Source: SSF14 sp037045585
Lineage (GTDB): Bacteria; Actinomycetota; Acidimicrobiia; Acidimicrobiales; Microtrichaceae
Direction: 5' to 3'
NCBI GenBank assembly: GCA_037045585.1
Contig: JBAOIR010000065.1
Span: 1 to 64,000 of the forward strand
DNA: 64,000 bases
Both the position numbers and the translations under genes were made by a program. The notes below the pieces were generated by a model, which worked only from the letters and a program-made list of their open reading frames with translations, did no database searches and had not been told where the DNA came from. This document shows positions 50,887-61,496 of this stretch, piece by piece (within the stretch, counting starts at the first letter, position 1; each line of letters begins with the position of its first letter).

Positions 50887-52708
50887 GTGACCGAGACCGA
50901 CGACAGTCCGATCATCGTCGCGGGCCCGCTCGACGGCGCCCCCGGGGAGGCCCGCCAGCGGCGGTGGCACTACCTGCCGGCGCTCGATGGCGTCCGCGGT
51001 CGCGGTGATCGCCGTGGTCTTGTTCCACTTCTGGCCCGATGCCTTTCCCGGCGGGTTCGTCGGCGTCGACGTGTTCTTCGCCATGTCGGGGCTCCTGATC
51101 ACCGGCATCCTCATGAACGAGCACGGGACGACGGGGCGCATCGACCTCGGCGCCTTCTGGGGACGGCGGGTTCGCCGCCTCGTCCCGGCGGTGGTCGTGC
51201 TCGTGGTGGTCACGGCCGTCGCGACGTGGGCAACGGGCACCGACTCGGCCCGGCAGCTGGCCGATTCGATCGGGGCACTGACCTGGACGACGAACCTCGT
51301 CGAGGCGGTCTTCGGTGGCACACGGGTGTGGCTCCACAACTCCGACACCACGATCGACCACCTCTGGTCCCTGGCGATCGAGGAGCAGTTCTACCTGGTG
51401 TGGCCGCTGGTGGCCGTGCTGCTGTTCCGCCGTGTTCGCAGCACACGGGCCCGGGTTGCCGTGGTGTTGGGCCTGGTCGCGTTGTCGGCGTTGTCGATGG
51501 GTCTGGTCGGGGGGATCCACGCGTACTTCCGCACCGACACGCGGGCGTTCGAGCTGTTGGCTGGTGCAGCGCTGGCGTTGAGCGGCTGGGTGCTCGGCCG
51601 TCGACCGGCGTGGATGTCGACGGTCCTCGGCATCGGCGGCCTGGTCGGGCTCGGCCTGTTCGTCGCGTTCGTCGGCCCCAACGACGAGTGGATGTACCCG
51701 TGGGGCTTCCTCCTCGTGTCGCTCTGCTCGGTGATGCTGGTCGCCGCTGCCTCGCAACCACCCCCGTGGATGTCGGCGGTGCTCGAGTCGCGGCCGCTGC
51801 GCCACCTCGGGCAGGTCAGCTACGGCGTGTACCTCTGGCACATTCCGGTGCAGCGCCTGCTCTCCCCGGGGCGGATGGGGTTCGGGGGGATCGGCCTGAC
51901 CGTCGTGCGGTTCGCTGTGCTGGCGGTCATCGTCGAGGCGTCGTTTCGTTTCGTCGAGGAGCCGTTCCGCAAGCAGCGGTTGCCGCTGCGTTGGCCCCAG
52001 TTCGCCGGTGGGTACCTCGTCGCCGGCCTCGCGATCCTGCTCCTGGTCCCGGCGACGGCTCGTGACCTCGACGGGCAGTGGGATCCGATCGATGGGCCGC
52101 CGCGCAACGTGGCCGACCGACGCAAGGTGCTCGTTGTCGGTGATCTCTACGGTGCGGCGTTGGCCTCCCGACTTCGCGACGACGACTCGTCCTCCGCCGT
52201 GTGGTCGGTGGCGGAACCGGGGTGCCCGGGCCTGCTCGGCTCTGGACTGGCCCCCGACGCCATCTTCGACGACGGCGGCAGCGACCTCGAGATCGGCGAT
52301 CCGGCGTACTGCGACCACTGGCGCGAACGATGGACTCGTGCCGTCGAACGGTTCGATCCCGACCTGGTGGTGCTCGCATCGGGGTACTGGGACACGCTGC
52401 CGATCCGCCAGAACGGCGACCCGGTCAACCGCCCGGCCCTCGACTCGGTCTACCGGAAGTTGGTGGCGCTGCAGGTGCGGTCCCTGCTCGACGCCGGCGT
52501 CGAGCGACAGGACGTGATCATCGTGAGCCTCGCTCGCTGGACCGACGTCGTCGCGCCATCGCAGCGCTCGGCGCTCGACGACCGTGGCGACTCGCTCGGT
52601 GCCTACGACGAAGCTGTCGCCGCTGCCGTCGAGACGTTCGAGATCGGAACGTTGGAGGTCGCCCAGGCCGACGACCCGTTCGAGCAGATCAGCTCAGCGC
52701 CTCGCTGA
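50887..52708 (+). CDS. OafA/YrhL-type acyltransferase with C-terminal SGNH-like domain, frameshifted
   Basis: The N-terminal ~37 codons from GTG 50887 (WHYLPALDGVR) and the remainder (VAVIAVVLFHFW, VGVDVFFAMSG, LWSLAIEEQFYL) are in different frames. Restoring two bases near 50996-50999 gives LDGVRAVAVIAVV, as in the family, and a 607-residue protein. About 10 membrane helices (about 40-380) precede a periplasmic SGNH-like domain starting VLVVGDLYGAAL. Such enzymes O-acetylate cell-surface polysaccharides. Its last 20 bp overlap the convergent sufU 3' end. Confidence 0.85.
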
Positions 52709-53177
52709 TGCCCTGATCGAGGGTGTTCCACGACAACGTCGCGCACTTGATGCGCACGGGGAACTTCACGACGCCGCGCATCGCCTCGAGATCACCGAGC
52801 TTGAGCTCACCGATGTCGGCGATGTCGGGCTCCTCGACGCTGTCGTCGAGAGCGCTCTCGTGGATCGACATCATCGCCTTGAATGCGCGCATGACCTCGC
52901 GGGCCTCAGTGATCGTCTTGCCGTTCACCGCGGTCGACATCATCGACGCGGACGACTGGCTGATCGAGCAGCCCTGCCCGCCGATTCGAATCTCCTCGAT
53001 GACGCGGTCGTCGCCCTCGCCCTCGCCGAGCTGCAGGTACACGACGATCTCGTCACCGCACAGCGGGTTGAAGCCCTCGGTGCGGGTGGCGGGTGGTGTG
53101 TCGAGTTCGCCCCGGTTCCGGGGCGAACGGTAGTGATCGATGATGATCTCGCGGTACAGATCTTCGAGACCGGCCAT
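52689..53177 (-). CDS. sufU: Zinc-dependent sulfur acceptor SufU
   Basis: This 162-residue protein takes persulfide sulfur from SufS. Three conserved cysteines are in NPLCGDEI, GQGCSISQSSASMM and IKCATLSW, with the Asp of CGD as the fourth zinc ligand. ATG 53177 follows GGAG. It is last in the sufC2-sufS-sufU operon. Confidence 0.94.
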   Translation of the reverse strand: MAGLEDLYREIIIDHYRSPRNRGELDTPPATRTEGFNPLCGDEIVVYLQLGEGEGDDRVIEEIRIGGQGCSISQSSASMMSTAVNGKTITEAREVMRAFKAMMSIHESALDDSVEEPDIADIGELKLGDLEAMRGVVKFPVRIKCATLSWNTLDQGISEALS

Positions 53178-53220
53178 GGGGGCTCCTACGAACAGGTACG
53201 GGCTTGCTGGAGAGTGGGAA

Positions 53221-54509
53221 TCAGAAGGCGAAGAAGGACTCGGCCGCTTCGAGGGAGTCGGCAAGGGCGTCGACGTCGGCCTCGTCGTTGTAGATGTACA
53301 CCGATGCTCGCGCAGTCGCGCCGACTCCGAGAACTTTCATGAGCGGCTTCGCGCAGTGGTGGCCGGCACGGACGCAGACCCCGTGCTCGTCGAGCACCTG
53401 GGACAGGTCGTGGGGGTGGACCCCGGCGAGCTCGAGCGAGAACACACCGCCCCGCAGCGCCGGCTCCTTCGGACCGTGGATGTCGAGCTTGTCGCCGAAG
53501 CGGGCAGCGAGGGTACGCATCGCGTACGACGTCAGCCGCACCTCGTGCTCGCGGACCGCGTCCATGCCGAGCGCTGACAGGTAGTCGACGGCAGCGCCGA
53601 GCCCCACGGCCTCGGCGATCGGCGGGGTGCCTGCCTCGAACTTGTGCGGCAGGTCCGCTGCCTTGAACCCGTCCTGGGTCACGTTCTCGATCATGCCGCC
53701 ACCGCCCAGGAAGGGCGGCATGGCGTCGAGCAGGTCGGTGCGGCCCCAGAGGACGCCGATGCCGGTCGGGCCGACCATCTTGTGGGCCGAGAAGGACACG
53801 AAGTCGGCGCCCATCTCGACCACGTCGGTCGGGAGGTGCGGGACGTACTGGCAGGCGTCGACGGTGACGAGGGCGCCGGCTGCGTGGGCCGCGTCGGTGA
53901 TGCGGCGCACCGGGGTGAGGGTGCCGAGCACGTTGGACATGGCCGACAGCCCGACGATCTTGGCGCCGTCGAGGAGGCGATCGAGGTCGGAGAGATCGAG
54001 CTGGCCGGTCTCGTCGACGTTGATCCAGCGGATCTCGAAGCCCTTCTCGGCCTGGAGGATCTGCCACGGGACGATGTTGGCGTGGTGCTCCATCTGCGTG
54101 AGCACAACGGCGTCGCCGGGGCCGAGGTTGGCGCCGCCCCAGCTGCGGGCGACGAGGTTGAGGCTCTCGGTCGCGTTCTTGGTGAAGACGACCTCGTTGG
54201 CCGACGGCGCCTTGATGAACTTGGCGACCTTGCGGCGGGCGGCTTCCATCGCGTTGGTCGACGCCTCGGCGAGTTCGTACACGCCGCGGGCCACGTTGGC
54301 GTTGGTGGTCTCGTAGTAGTTCGAGACGGCGTCGATCACGACCTGCGGCTTCTGCGCGGTGGCTGCCGAGTCGAGGTAGGTGATCAGCTTCTCGTGACCG
54401 GCGCCGGCCTTGGTGTTCACGAGCAGCGGGAAGTCGGCCTTCACGCGGGCGGAGTCGATCGGATCGGCTCCGTTGAGATCGGACACGGCGGGGATAGGGG
54501 TGGTGGACG

Positions 54510-54513
<4 letters not shown>
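53221..54513 (-). CDS. sufS: Cysteine desulfurase SufS
   Basis: The 430-residue PLP enzyme converts cysteine to alanine and a protein persulfide. Its PLP lysine is in SFSAHKMVGPTGIG and the active-site cysteine in RAGHHCAKPLM. An N-terminal ~25-residue extension precedes the core. Its start codon overlaps the sufC2 stop (ATGA). It hands sulfur to SufU, encoded 43 nt downstream. Confidence 0.96.
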
Positions 54514-55277
<764 letters not shown>

Positions 55278-55288
55278 GGGTTCCAGTG

Positions 55289-55316
55289 TATTTCGCCTAC
55301 GCGTGTAGGGGAAATA
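55289..55316. promoter_or_regulatory. Candidate suf operator upstream of sufC2-sufS-sufU
   Basis: This is the best copy: arms TATTTCGCCTAC (55289-55300) and GTAGGGGAAATA (55305-55316), spacer GCGT, with one mismatched pair in the twelve. It starts at the TACACT -10 and covers the -35 region of the sufC2 promoter, as expected for a repressor site. Confidence 0.75.
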
Positions 55317-55349
55317 GAAGGTGACCCCTGACCGGTCACCGACCACCCA

Positions 55350-55401
55350 CGAAATGCGACGCTAGGCGTGCGGTTTCGCGATTGTCTCGCGTCACATTTC
55401 G
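55350..55401. terminator. Stem-loop between sufC2 promoter region and SPFH gene
   Basis: CGAAATGCGACGC (55350-55362) pairs with GCGTCACATTTCG (55389-55401) at twelve of thirteen positions; the loop contains further self-complementary sequence. It follows the SPFH gene on the minus strand and would separate that transcript from the suf operon. Confidence 0.65.
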
Positions 55402-55420
55402 GAGGCGCAGCGGCTCGACC

Positions 55421-57581
55421 TCAGCCCTGGGGCGGAGTGGCGATCGGCGGAGGTGTGGTCGGGTCGCCGTCGTGGTCGACGGGCGGTGGCAGCTTGTCGA
55501 GGCCGAGCGCTCCTGCGGCCTGGCCCGTCTGCACGAACTTCGTGAGCGCTGCGGCGAGGGCTTCGAATGGGCCTCCGGAACCGCCACTGACGAGGATCTC
55601 CGGCATGATCTTCACGTCGCCGCGACCGATCGCGTCGACGATGTTGACCGCCGCGGTCGCCGCCTCGCCGAGCGCCAGGCGCTGGGCCTCGTAGCCGGCG
55701 GCCTGGGCGAGACCGAGTGCCTGAGCGGCGTCGGCCTTCGCCATACCCGTGGCTCGATCGGTGTTTGCCTGCGCCTCACCTTGCGCCCGCATGGCGTCGG
55801 CCTTCGCCGTGCCCTGGGCGCGGATGGCGTCGGCCTGAGCGATCGCGACGGCGCGCTGCTTGGACGCCTCGGCCTCACCGAGCACGACCGTGGCGCCGGC
55901 TTCACCGCCGGCCTGCGCCTTGCGGGCGTCGGCCTCGTTCTGCTTGATGGTGATGCCGACCTGGGAGGCGGCCAGGTTGGCCTGCTGGTCGGCCGTACCC
56001 TTCGTCTTCTCGAGCTCGATACGGGCTCTCGAGCTCGATACGGGCGAGCTGGGCCCGCTGCTGCTCCTCGAAGGTCGCCTTCTCCTGGTTGGCGATCTCA
56101 CGGGTGGTCAACACCTCGACGATGTCGGCGGGGAACTGGACGTCCTGGATGTACACACCCTTCGTCTCCACCTGGTACTGCGACAGGTACTCGGTGACCC
56201 GCTGGTAGGCGGCGGCCTGGACCTCGTGACGGGTCTCGATGAACTTGATCGCCTCGAGCTGCTGCAGTGTGTTGCGGAAGTGGTTGCCCACCGCCGACTG
56301 CAGCACCTCGTTGACGAGGTTCATCATCGTTCCGACCATCGAGATGACCTTCGGCGCCCGGGTGTCGGGCACATGGATCTGCACCTGCAGGTCGATGGTG
56401 AACACGAAGCCCTCACGGCTCTTGCCGTCGATGGGCGAGAGGTGGGCGTCGAGGCTGTGAGCCTGGCTGTTGGCGTTGGCCCAGTTGAGCGTGATGATCG
56501 ACGTGGGCACGATCTCTGCGGCGTAGCAGCGAGGGTTGATCGGGTACTTGCCGGTGCGCAGCGGCTCTCGCCAGATGCCACGGTGGCCGGGGGCGACGAT
56601 GGAGCCGAACTTGAACTCCTCGCCCGACGTGTCGATCGTGGGCAGACCCACGAAGCTCTTGACGACCGCGACCTCGCCCTGGTTGACGATGAGCATCGGC
56701 ACGAGCTCGACACGCACGAGGAACGGGTTCAGCAGGTACGCGCCGTAGAGGAGCGGGTCGTGCTGGAGGCCGATGAGGCCACCGTGGTCGATGAACTTCT
56801 GGAAGTCCTGGTAGTTGTTGTGGAGCGCGTTCTGGCTCCCGAGCAGTTGCTCGACGATCTGGGCGTCGTTGGCCCCATTGGCCTCGCCGAGGCGAATGTC
56901 CTCGTAGCCCCCGAGACGGCTGGCGATGTCGCCCTTCGACAGCGGCTGGCCTTCGAGGGCCGTCACGATGCCGACGTAGTCGCGGTCGCCCTGCGGGGCG
57001 ATGACCGTGACCTGCAACTGCTCGGGCTTCAGACCGAACGACTCGGGGCCGAGCTGGCCGCGCTTGGCGAGGTGAAGCAGTTCGGGCTCGGTCGGCATGC
57101 CCGTGACACGACTCGGCGTGAGCACGAGGAACGCGGCGGGATGCAACGGGAGGAGCGAGCCGGGCGGCAGGACGGGACGTTGCACGCCCTTCTGACCGCC
57201 GTTGGCGATGAAGGTGCGGACGTCGCTGAAGTTGGCGAGCGCCTCGTTGTACACGGCCGACTTGGCGCCGACGGCGAGCGGCTCGCCGACCTGGGAGATG
57301 ATCACACCGATCTCGCCGGCCGGTACCTGCACCCACGGGTGCTTCGAGGTCGCGAAGAGCGGCCACAGCTTGAACCGCAGACCGGGCATGAGGAGATCGG
57401 CCTGGAAGCCGGCCTCGCCGTTGAACGCGATGATGTCGTCGTCGCCGAGCTTCTTGAGCGAGAACTTCTTCGTGACCAGGCCGACCTCGGCCGGTCCGAT
57501 CGAGACGAGTGATCGCAACACGACGATCGCCACGAGCGCCGCGACGATCAGGATGATGATGAGAGTGATGGAAAGTGTCAC
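55421..57581 (-). CDS. SPFH/flotillin-like membrane protein, disrupted by a 19-bp tandem duplication
   Basis: The first frame (GTG 57581) gives an N-terminal membrane helix (SITLIIILIVAALVAIVV), a ~500-residue SPFH region (QVPAGEIGVIIS) and the start of a coiled coil (EEQQRAQLARIELE). It then shifts because 19 bp are duplicated at 56008-56045. The remaining frame continues KTKGTADQQANLAAS, the Ala/Glu coiled coil and a glycine/proline tail. Without one copy the protein is 713 residues and intact. Flotillin-like proteins organise membrane microdomains. Confidence 0.85.
56008..56045. repeat. Perfect 19-bp tandem duplication inside the SPFH gene
   Basis: Unit TCTCGAGCTCGATACGGGC occurs twice in direct succession (56008-56026, 56027-56045). 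Because 19 is not a multiple of three, it shifts the frame and cuts the protein at about residue 545. Deleting either unit restores the reading frame. Confidence 0.95.
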
Positions 57582-57667
57582 GAGGTTCGTTCTACACCCG
57601 CGGCCGCAGAAGTGAACCGTTTTTCGACCCGGCCCCGTGCCCCTTTGTCACATCCTGAGGAGCCTGG

Positions 57668-58087
57668 TCAGGTTTCGTCCGGGCGCCCGAGCAGGTCCTG
57701 CTTCCACGCCCGGAATCGGGAGTGTCGTTCTCCGCTCGGCCCGATGCCGTCACCCGTGCCGTCGGGGAACAGCCGGAACGTCGACTGCTCGGCCAGGTCG
57801 TCGGCGCGTACGGCGAAGTAGCGGGCGTCGGCGCCCTTGGCCGGGCCGACGCGCCACAGCAGCCACGGCCCGATCCGACGTTTGTAGGCCGTCACGAGCG
57901 GGCCGTCCGGAGCCGGGAGGTCGTCGCCGAGTGTGAGCAGTTCCGCCGGTGCCTCGATCCACGCGGACGCGACGATGTTGCGGTCGCGGGTCGGCGTCGG
58001 CGGCAGATCGGCGGTGTGGATCGGCGTCGTGTCGAGTGGACGCTCGTCGGCGGGAAGGGGACGGTCGGGGAGCGGCGGAACGGTCAT
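57668..58087 (-). CDS. Hypothetical protein
   Basis: This 139-residue protein has a proline-rich start (MTVPPLPDRPLP) and a compact core with RRIGPWLLWRVGPAKG and DARYFAVRADD. No family is recognised and no membrane segment or motif stands out. TACGGT (minus strand, 58096-58101) 8 nt before ATG 58087 supports the start. It is divergent from the small membrane protein, with 48 nt between start codons. Confidence 0.65.
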   Translation of the reverse strand: MTVPPLPDRPLPADERPLDTTPIHTADLPPTPTRDRNIVASAWIEAPAELLTLGDDLPAPDGPLVTAYKRRIGPWLLWRVGPAKGADARYFAVRADDLAEQSTFRLFPDGTGDGIGPSGERHSRFRAWKQDLLGRPDET

Positions 58088-58135
58088 CGCCTCTGACCGT
58101 AGGCGTGACGAGCTCGTCTCGGTACAGTCGGCCGG

Positions 58136-58495
58136 GTGGACGAGCGACTGGCCGCGTCGGGCCGAGCCGACGAGCACCAGGTCTCGGCGGAGCTGTTGGT
58201 CGAACGGATGCACGACCGCCAGGCGACGGTCGTGGGATTCGTTGGGCTACCGGGCGGTGTCCTCGTCGTCGCCGCAGGAATCATCCATTGGCTCGTCGAT
58301 CCGGGCCGAGGATCGGGATGGTTCGCAGTGACGGCCACCGTCGGCCTGATCGGGCTGGCCTCGGTCATCGTCGCGGCGCTCGTCGCAGCGCAGGCCGAGT
58401 ACCGGATCGCTCGGGCCGAGCACCTGTCGCGCCTTCGCAGCGCCGGGCGTGGGCTGCGGGTCGCGTTCGGCTTCGCCTTCCACCTCCTTCCGTGA
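58136..58495 (+). CDS. Small membrane protein, two predicted transmembrane helices
   Basis: The 119-residue protein has an N-terminal helix HQVSAELLVERMHDRQA and then two hydrophobic stretches (about 31-52 and 66-86: GFVGLPGGVLVVAAGIIHWL, VTATVGLIGLASVIVAALVA). No family is recognised. TACAGT 7 nt before GTG 58136 indicates a leaderless start. Confidence 0.7.
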   Translation: MDERLAASGRADEHQVSAELLVERMHDRQATVVGFVGLPGGVLVVAAGIIHWLVDPGRGSGWFAVTATVGLIGLASVIVAALVAAQAEYRIARAEHLSRLRSAGRGLRVAFGFAFHLLP

Positions 58496-58589
58496 GGTCG
58501 CTGCCGAACGTTCGATCGAATCAGCCGGGGGAACGCCCGCCCCCATCGTCGGGCGATATCGGTTTGACCGCCCGATCTACCGTGGGCGG

Positions 58590-58679
58590 ATGTTCATGGT
58601 GATGTTCCGTGAGCGGGCAAGGCCGGCGCAGCGAGCGCGACGTACGTCGTCGTTCGCTGGGCCAGAACTTCCTCGCTGA
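58590..58679 (+). CDS. Possible leader ORF before the rRNA methylase gene
   Basis: A 29-codon ORF starts at ATG 58590, with TACCGT (58578-58583) 6 nt upstream, the same leaderless signal used by real genes here. It encodes MFMVMFRERARPAQ and overlaps the first 71 bp of the methylase gene in another frame. Inducible erm genes often have a leader peptide, so translational control is possible. It may also be a chance ORF. Confidence 0.35.
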   Translation: MFMVMFRERARPAQRARRTSSFAGPELPR

Positions 58680-59313
58680 TCGATCGCTGATCCTCCGGTT
58701 CGTCGCCGGGCTCGACCTCGTTCCCGGCGGCCTCGTCGTCGACGCCGGAGCTGGCGCAGGCGCGCTCACCGTTCCGCTGGCGATGGCCGGCGTCGAGGTC
58801 TGGGCCGTCGAGCGCGACGACCTGTGGATCGACCGGCTCCGCTCCGCAATCGACCGTGCCGGTGTCGTCGACTCGGTGCGAGTGATCCGAGGCGACCTGC
58901 GGACCGTCCGCCTCCCACGCTCGCCCTACCGAGTGGTTGCGAACCCTCCGTTCGGACTCACGACGGGGCTCCTCGAACGGTTGCTCGACGACCCCGACCG
59001 TGGTCCCGAGCGGGTCGACGTCGTCCTGCAGCGCGAGGTGGCGCGCAAGCATGCCGCCGACGTGCCGACGTCGCTCCGCACGGCGGCCTGGGCTCCGTGG
59101 TGGTCGTTCTCGCTCGGGATGGACATCGATCGCCGTGCGTTCCGACCGGTGCCGTCGGTCGACGCCTCGGTGCTCCGGATCGACCGACGCAACCCTCCGA
59201 TCCTGCCAACGGGTCTGGCCCCGGGCTTCGTCGAGGTGCTGCGACCGCTCTGGGGCGGCGGTGCGAACTCACCCCATCGGGCAATCGTGCCCAATCGCCA
59301 CAGGATGCCCTGA
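58609..59313 (+). CDS. rRNA adenine N6-methyltransferase family protein (Erm/KsgA-like)
   Basis: The 234-residue protein starts GQGRRSERDVRRRSLGQNFLAD, typical of Erm and KsgA. The SAM motif is DAGAGAGALTVPLA (45-58) and the catalytic N-P-P-F is in VVANPPFGLTTG (112-115). It dimethylates adenine in 23S (Erm, macrolide resistance) or 16S (KsgA) rRNA. The length and the basic N-terminus favour Erm, but the C-terminal domain is short and the target cannot be decided from sequence. Confidence 0.82.
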   Translation: MSGQGRRSERDVRRRSLGQNFLADRSLILRFVAGLDLVPGGLVVDAGAGAGALTVPLAMAGVEVWAVERDDLWIDRLRSAIDRAGVVDSVRVIRGDLRTVRLPRSPYRVVANPPFGLTTGLLERLLDDPDRGPERVDVVLQREVARKHAADVPTSLRTAAWAPWWSFSLGMDIDRRAFRPVPSVDASVLRIDRRNPPILPTGLAPGFVEVLRPLWGGGANSPHRAIVPNRHRMP

Positions 59314-59354
59314 TCTTCGGTTGAGTGTCAGACCCCTCCGTTAGGCTCGAACGC

Positions 59355-60590
59355 ATGTTCGATACGACGGTGCTGACCGAGATGACGGCGAAGATCGCCG
59401 GCCTCGACGAGCACCTCTATGCGGACGACGACCTGTTGGCCGGCGTGAAAGCGATCGAGGAAGCCCGCCGCTACCTCGACGCAGCGGAGGGCGCCCTGCT
59501 GGGCGAACTCGACGCCCGCGGCACCACCGACGTGGTGTCAGGTCATCGCACCGCGAACTGGTTGGCACACGAAACCGGGATCGCACCGCTCGCCGCGAAG
59601 GCACGGGTGCGGTTGGCGGTGTCGTTGCGGTTGGATCTTCCCGAGACCGATCGGGCCGTGCGGGAGGGCCGCCTGTGTTCGGACCGGGCGAAGGTGATGG
59701 CGAACGCGATCAACGACCGGATCGCTACCGAGTTCCGGGAGATGGAAGCGTCATTGATCGCCGAGTCAGCGTCGATGACGTTCGGCGAGTGGGCCCAACG
59801 CGTTGCGTTGGTGGCTGCCCTGTTGGATCAGGACGGCCCCGAACCGTCGGAGGATCCCAACAACAACCGGCTCCGATTGAAGGGCGGTCGCGATGGGATG
59901 AAAGTCACGGGCGTCCTCGTCGGTGACCTTGCGACCACGACCAAGGCCGCTGTCGAGCAGATCGCCGACGAACTCTGGCGCCGCTACCGCGACGACTCCG
60001 AACGCACCAACGGTGACATCTCGGTCCCCTCCCGGGAAACGTTGCTGGCGATGGCCCTCGCCGAAGCCGTCCGCCGCGGCCTCATGGTCAACGGCGACGG
60101 CAAGGCCACCCGCCCCAAGGTCGAAGCGACCCTGGTGATCAACGCGGACACCCCCGACCTCGTCCACATCGACGGCAAACCGTTGATCCGAGGATCCGCC
60201 ACGGCGTTGGCGTGTGACATGTCGGTGTGGACCATCATCCTCAACAGCCTCGGCCTCCCCCTCGACATGGGTCGCGAACTCCGCAACGCCACGCTCGAGC
60301 AACGCAAGGCGTTGAAGGTTCGTGATGGCGGGTGCGTGTTCCCCGGATGCGGGACACGCCCCGAACACTGCGACGCCCATCACGTCGCCCAGTGGTGGCG
60401 GGATCTCGGAACGACCGACATCAAGCTCATGGCGTTCCTCTGCCGGCATCACCACGGTGTCATCCACCGCAAAGGCTGGAACCTCCGGATCGGCCACGAC
60501 GGATGGTGCTGGATCACCACCCCCTCCGGTATCAACCTGTGGTGTCAACGCCACGGCACCATCAGATCCGGCGCACCACCCGGCAGTTGA
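59355..60590 (+). CDS. DUF222/HNH endonuclease family protein (13E12-like repeat family)
   Basis: The 411-residue protein has DUF222 in residues about 30-300 and an HNH nuclease domain at the end: CVFPGCGTRPEHCDAHHVAQW and LCRHHHGVIHRKGW. These genes are multicopy in Actinobacteria and sometimes behave as mobile or defence-associated elements; their role is unknown. TAGGCT at 59342-59347 lies 7 nt before ATG 59355. No inverted repeats or target duplications were seen around it. Confidence 0.92.
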   Translation: MFDTTVLTEMTAKIAGLDEHLYADDDLLAGVKAIEEARRYLDAAEGALLGELDARGTTDVVSGHRTANWLAHETGIAPLAAKARVRLAVSLRLDLPETDRAVREGRLCSDRAKVMANAINDRIATEFREMEASLIAESASMTFGEWAQRVALVAALLDQDGPEPSEDPNNNRLRLKGGRDGMKVTGVLVGDLATTTKAAVEQIADELWRRYRDDSERTNGDISVPSRETLLAMALAEAVRRGLMVNGDGKATRPKVEATLVINADTPDLVHIDGKPLIRGSATALACDMSVWTIILNSLGLPLDMGRELRNATLEQRKALKVRDGGCVFPGCGTRPEHCDAHHVAQWWRDLGTTDIKLMAFLCRHHHGVIHRKGWNLRIGHDGWCWITTPSGINLWCQRHGTIRSGAPPGS

Positions 60591-60650
60591 CCCTTCCTTC
60601 AGCCCGCCCTCGCTGCGGCGCGGCGGATTCCATGTGTCACCCTGTGCGGC

Positions 60651-61496
60651 GTGCCGTTCACCTTCTTCGCGCACCAGGTGCCGGTGCTGCCCCTCAAGAT
60701 GCGGGCGCCCGACCGGTGGGACGGACTCGCGCTCGTCGTCGGCTCCATCCTTCCCGACCTCTGGTATGTCACGAGCGGTTGGCGCTGGGGGCCGTTGGGG
60801 TTGCCGCTCTGGGTGAGCGGTCACCGGTTCGACCTCATCGTGCAGAATTGCGTGATCCCCGGCACGATCCTCACGATCCTGCTTCGACGGTGGGCCGTGC
60901 CCGTCGTCCCTGCGGTCCTGCCCAAGGCGGGGTTCCTCCGGCTGCGCGACTACCGGCTCCTCGCGCTGTCGCAGCATCGGTGGTGGGTGACGGCCTACAG
61001 CGTGCTGGTCGGCGCGCTCACGCACCTGCTCATCGACGGGTTCACGCACTCCGACGGGTGGGCCGTCGACGGGATCCCCGCGCTCCAGGAGCCGCTGCTC
61101 ACCATCGGCGACCGCAGCGTGGCGGTCTACAAGGCGCTGCAGTTCGGTGGGCACGTGTTCGGCAGCATCGCCGGGGCCTACCTCCTCCTCGTGATCAGCC
61201 GGCGGAAGCTGCAGTGGACATGGCACGGGTATGCCGGCGTGCGGCCGCCCGATCCGTTCGTCCACGATCCGGGACGGGTGGTCATCTGGTCGGTGCTCGC
61301 GGCCGGCAGTGTCGTCGCGCTCGGTTACGGCGCGTTCCGTTGGTCCGCTGGAGATGGCGGCGTGCCGGCGTTCATGGCGTTCTCGTGCGTGCTGATCGCC
61401 ACGCTGCTGGTCGCCGGGCTGGTGGGACGCCGCTACGTCGAGCCACTGCCGCCCGGGCCGGTGTCACCAGCCCCGGTCGACCCACTCGTCGAGTGA
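60651..61496 (+). CDS. DUF4184 family membrane protein
   Basis: This 281-residue protein starts MPFTFFAHQVPVLPLK, the hallmark of DUF4184, and has about six hydrophobic segments with conserved polar motifs GSILPDLWYV and THLLIDGFTHSDGW (His/Asp). The family is related to metal-dependent membrane hydrolases of the YdjM type; function unknown. CACCCT 7 nt upstream of GTG 60651 fits a weak leaderless promoter. Its last 33 bp overlap the convergent MBL gene. Confidence 0.85.
   Translation: MPFTFFAHQVPVLPLKMRAPDRWDGLALVVGSILPDLWYVTSGWRWGPLGLPLWVSGHRFDLIVQNCVIPGTILTILLRRWAVPVVPAVLPKAGFLRLRDYRLLALSQHRWWVTAYSVLVGALTHLLIDGFTHSDGWAVDGIPALQEPLLTIGDRSVAVYKALQFGGHVFGSIAGAYLLLVISRRKLQWTWHGYAGVRPPDPFVHDPGRVVIWSVLAAGSVVALGYGAFRWSAGDGGVPAFMAFSCVLIATLLVAGLVGRRYVEPLPPGPVSPAPVDPLVE

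Noticed and set aside
59355..60590. DUF222-HNH gene as a mobile element
   Set aside because: No terminal repeats, target duplication or transposase was seen; it has its own leaderless promoter like the neighbouring genes.
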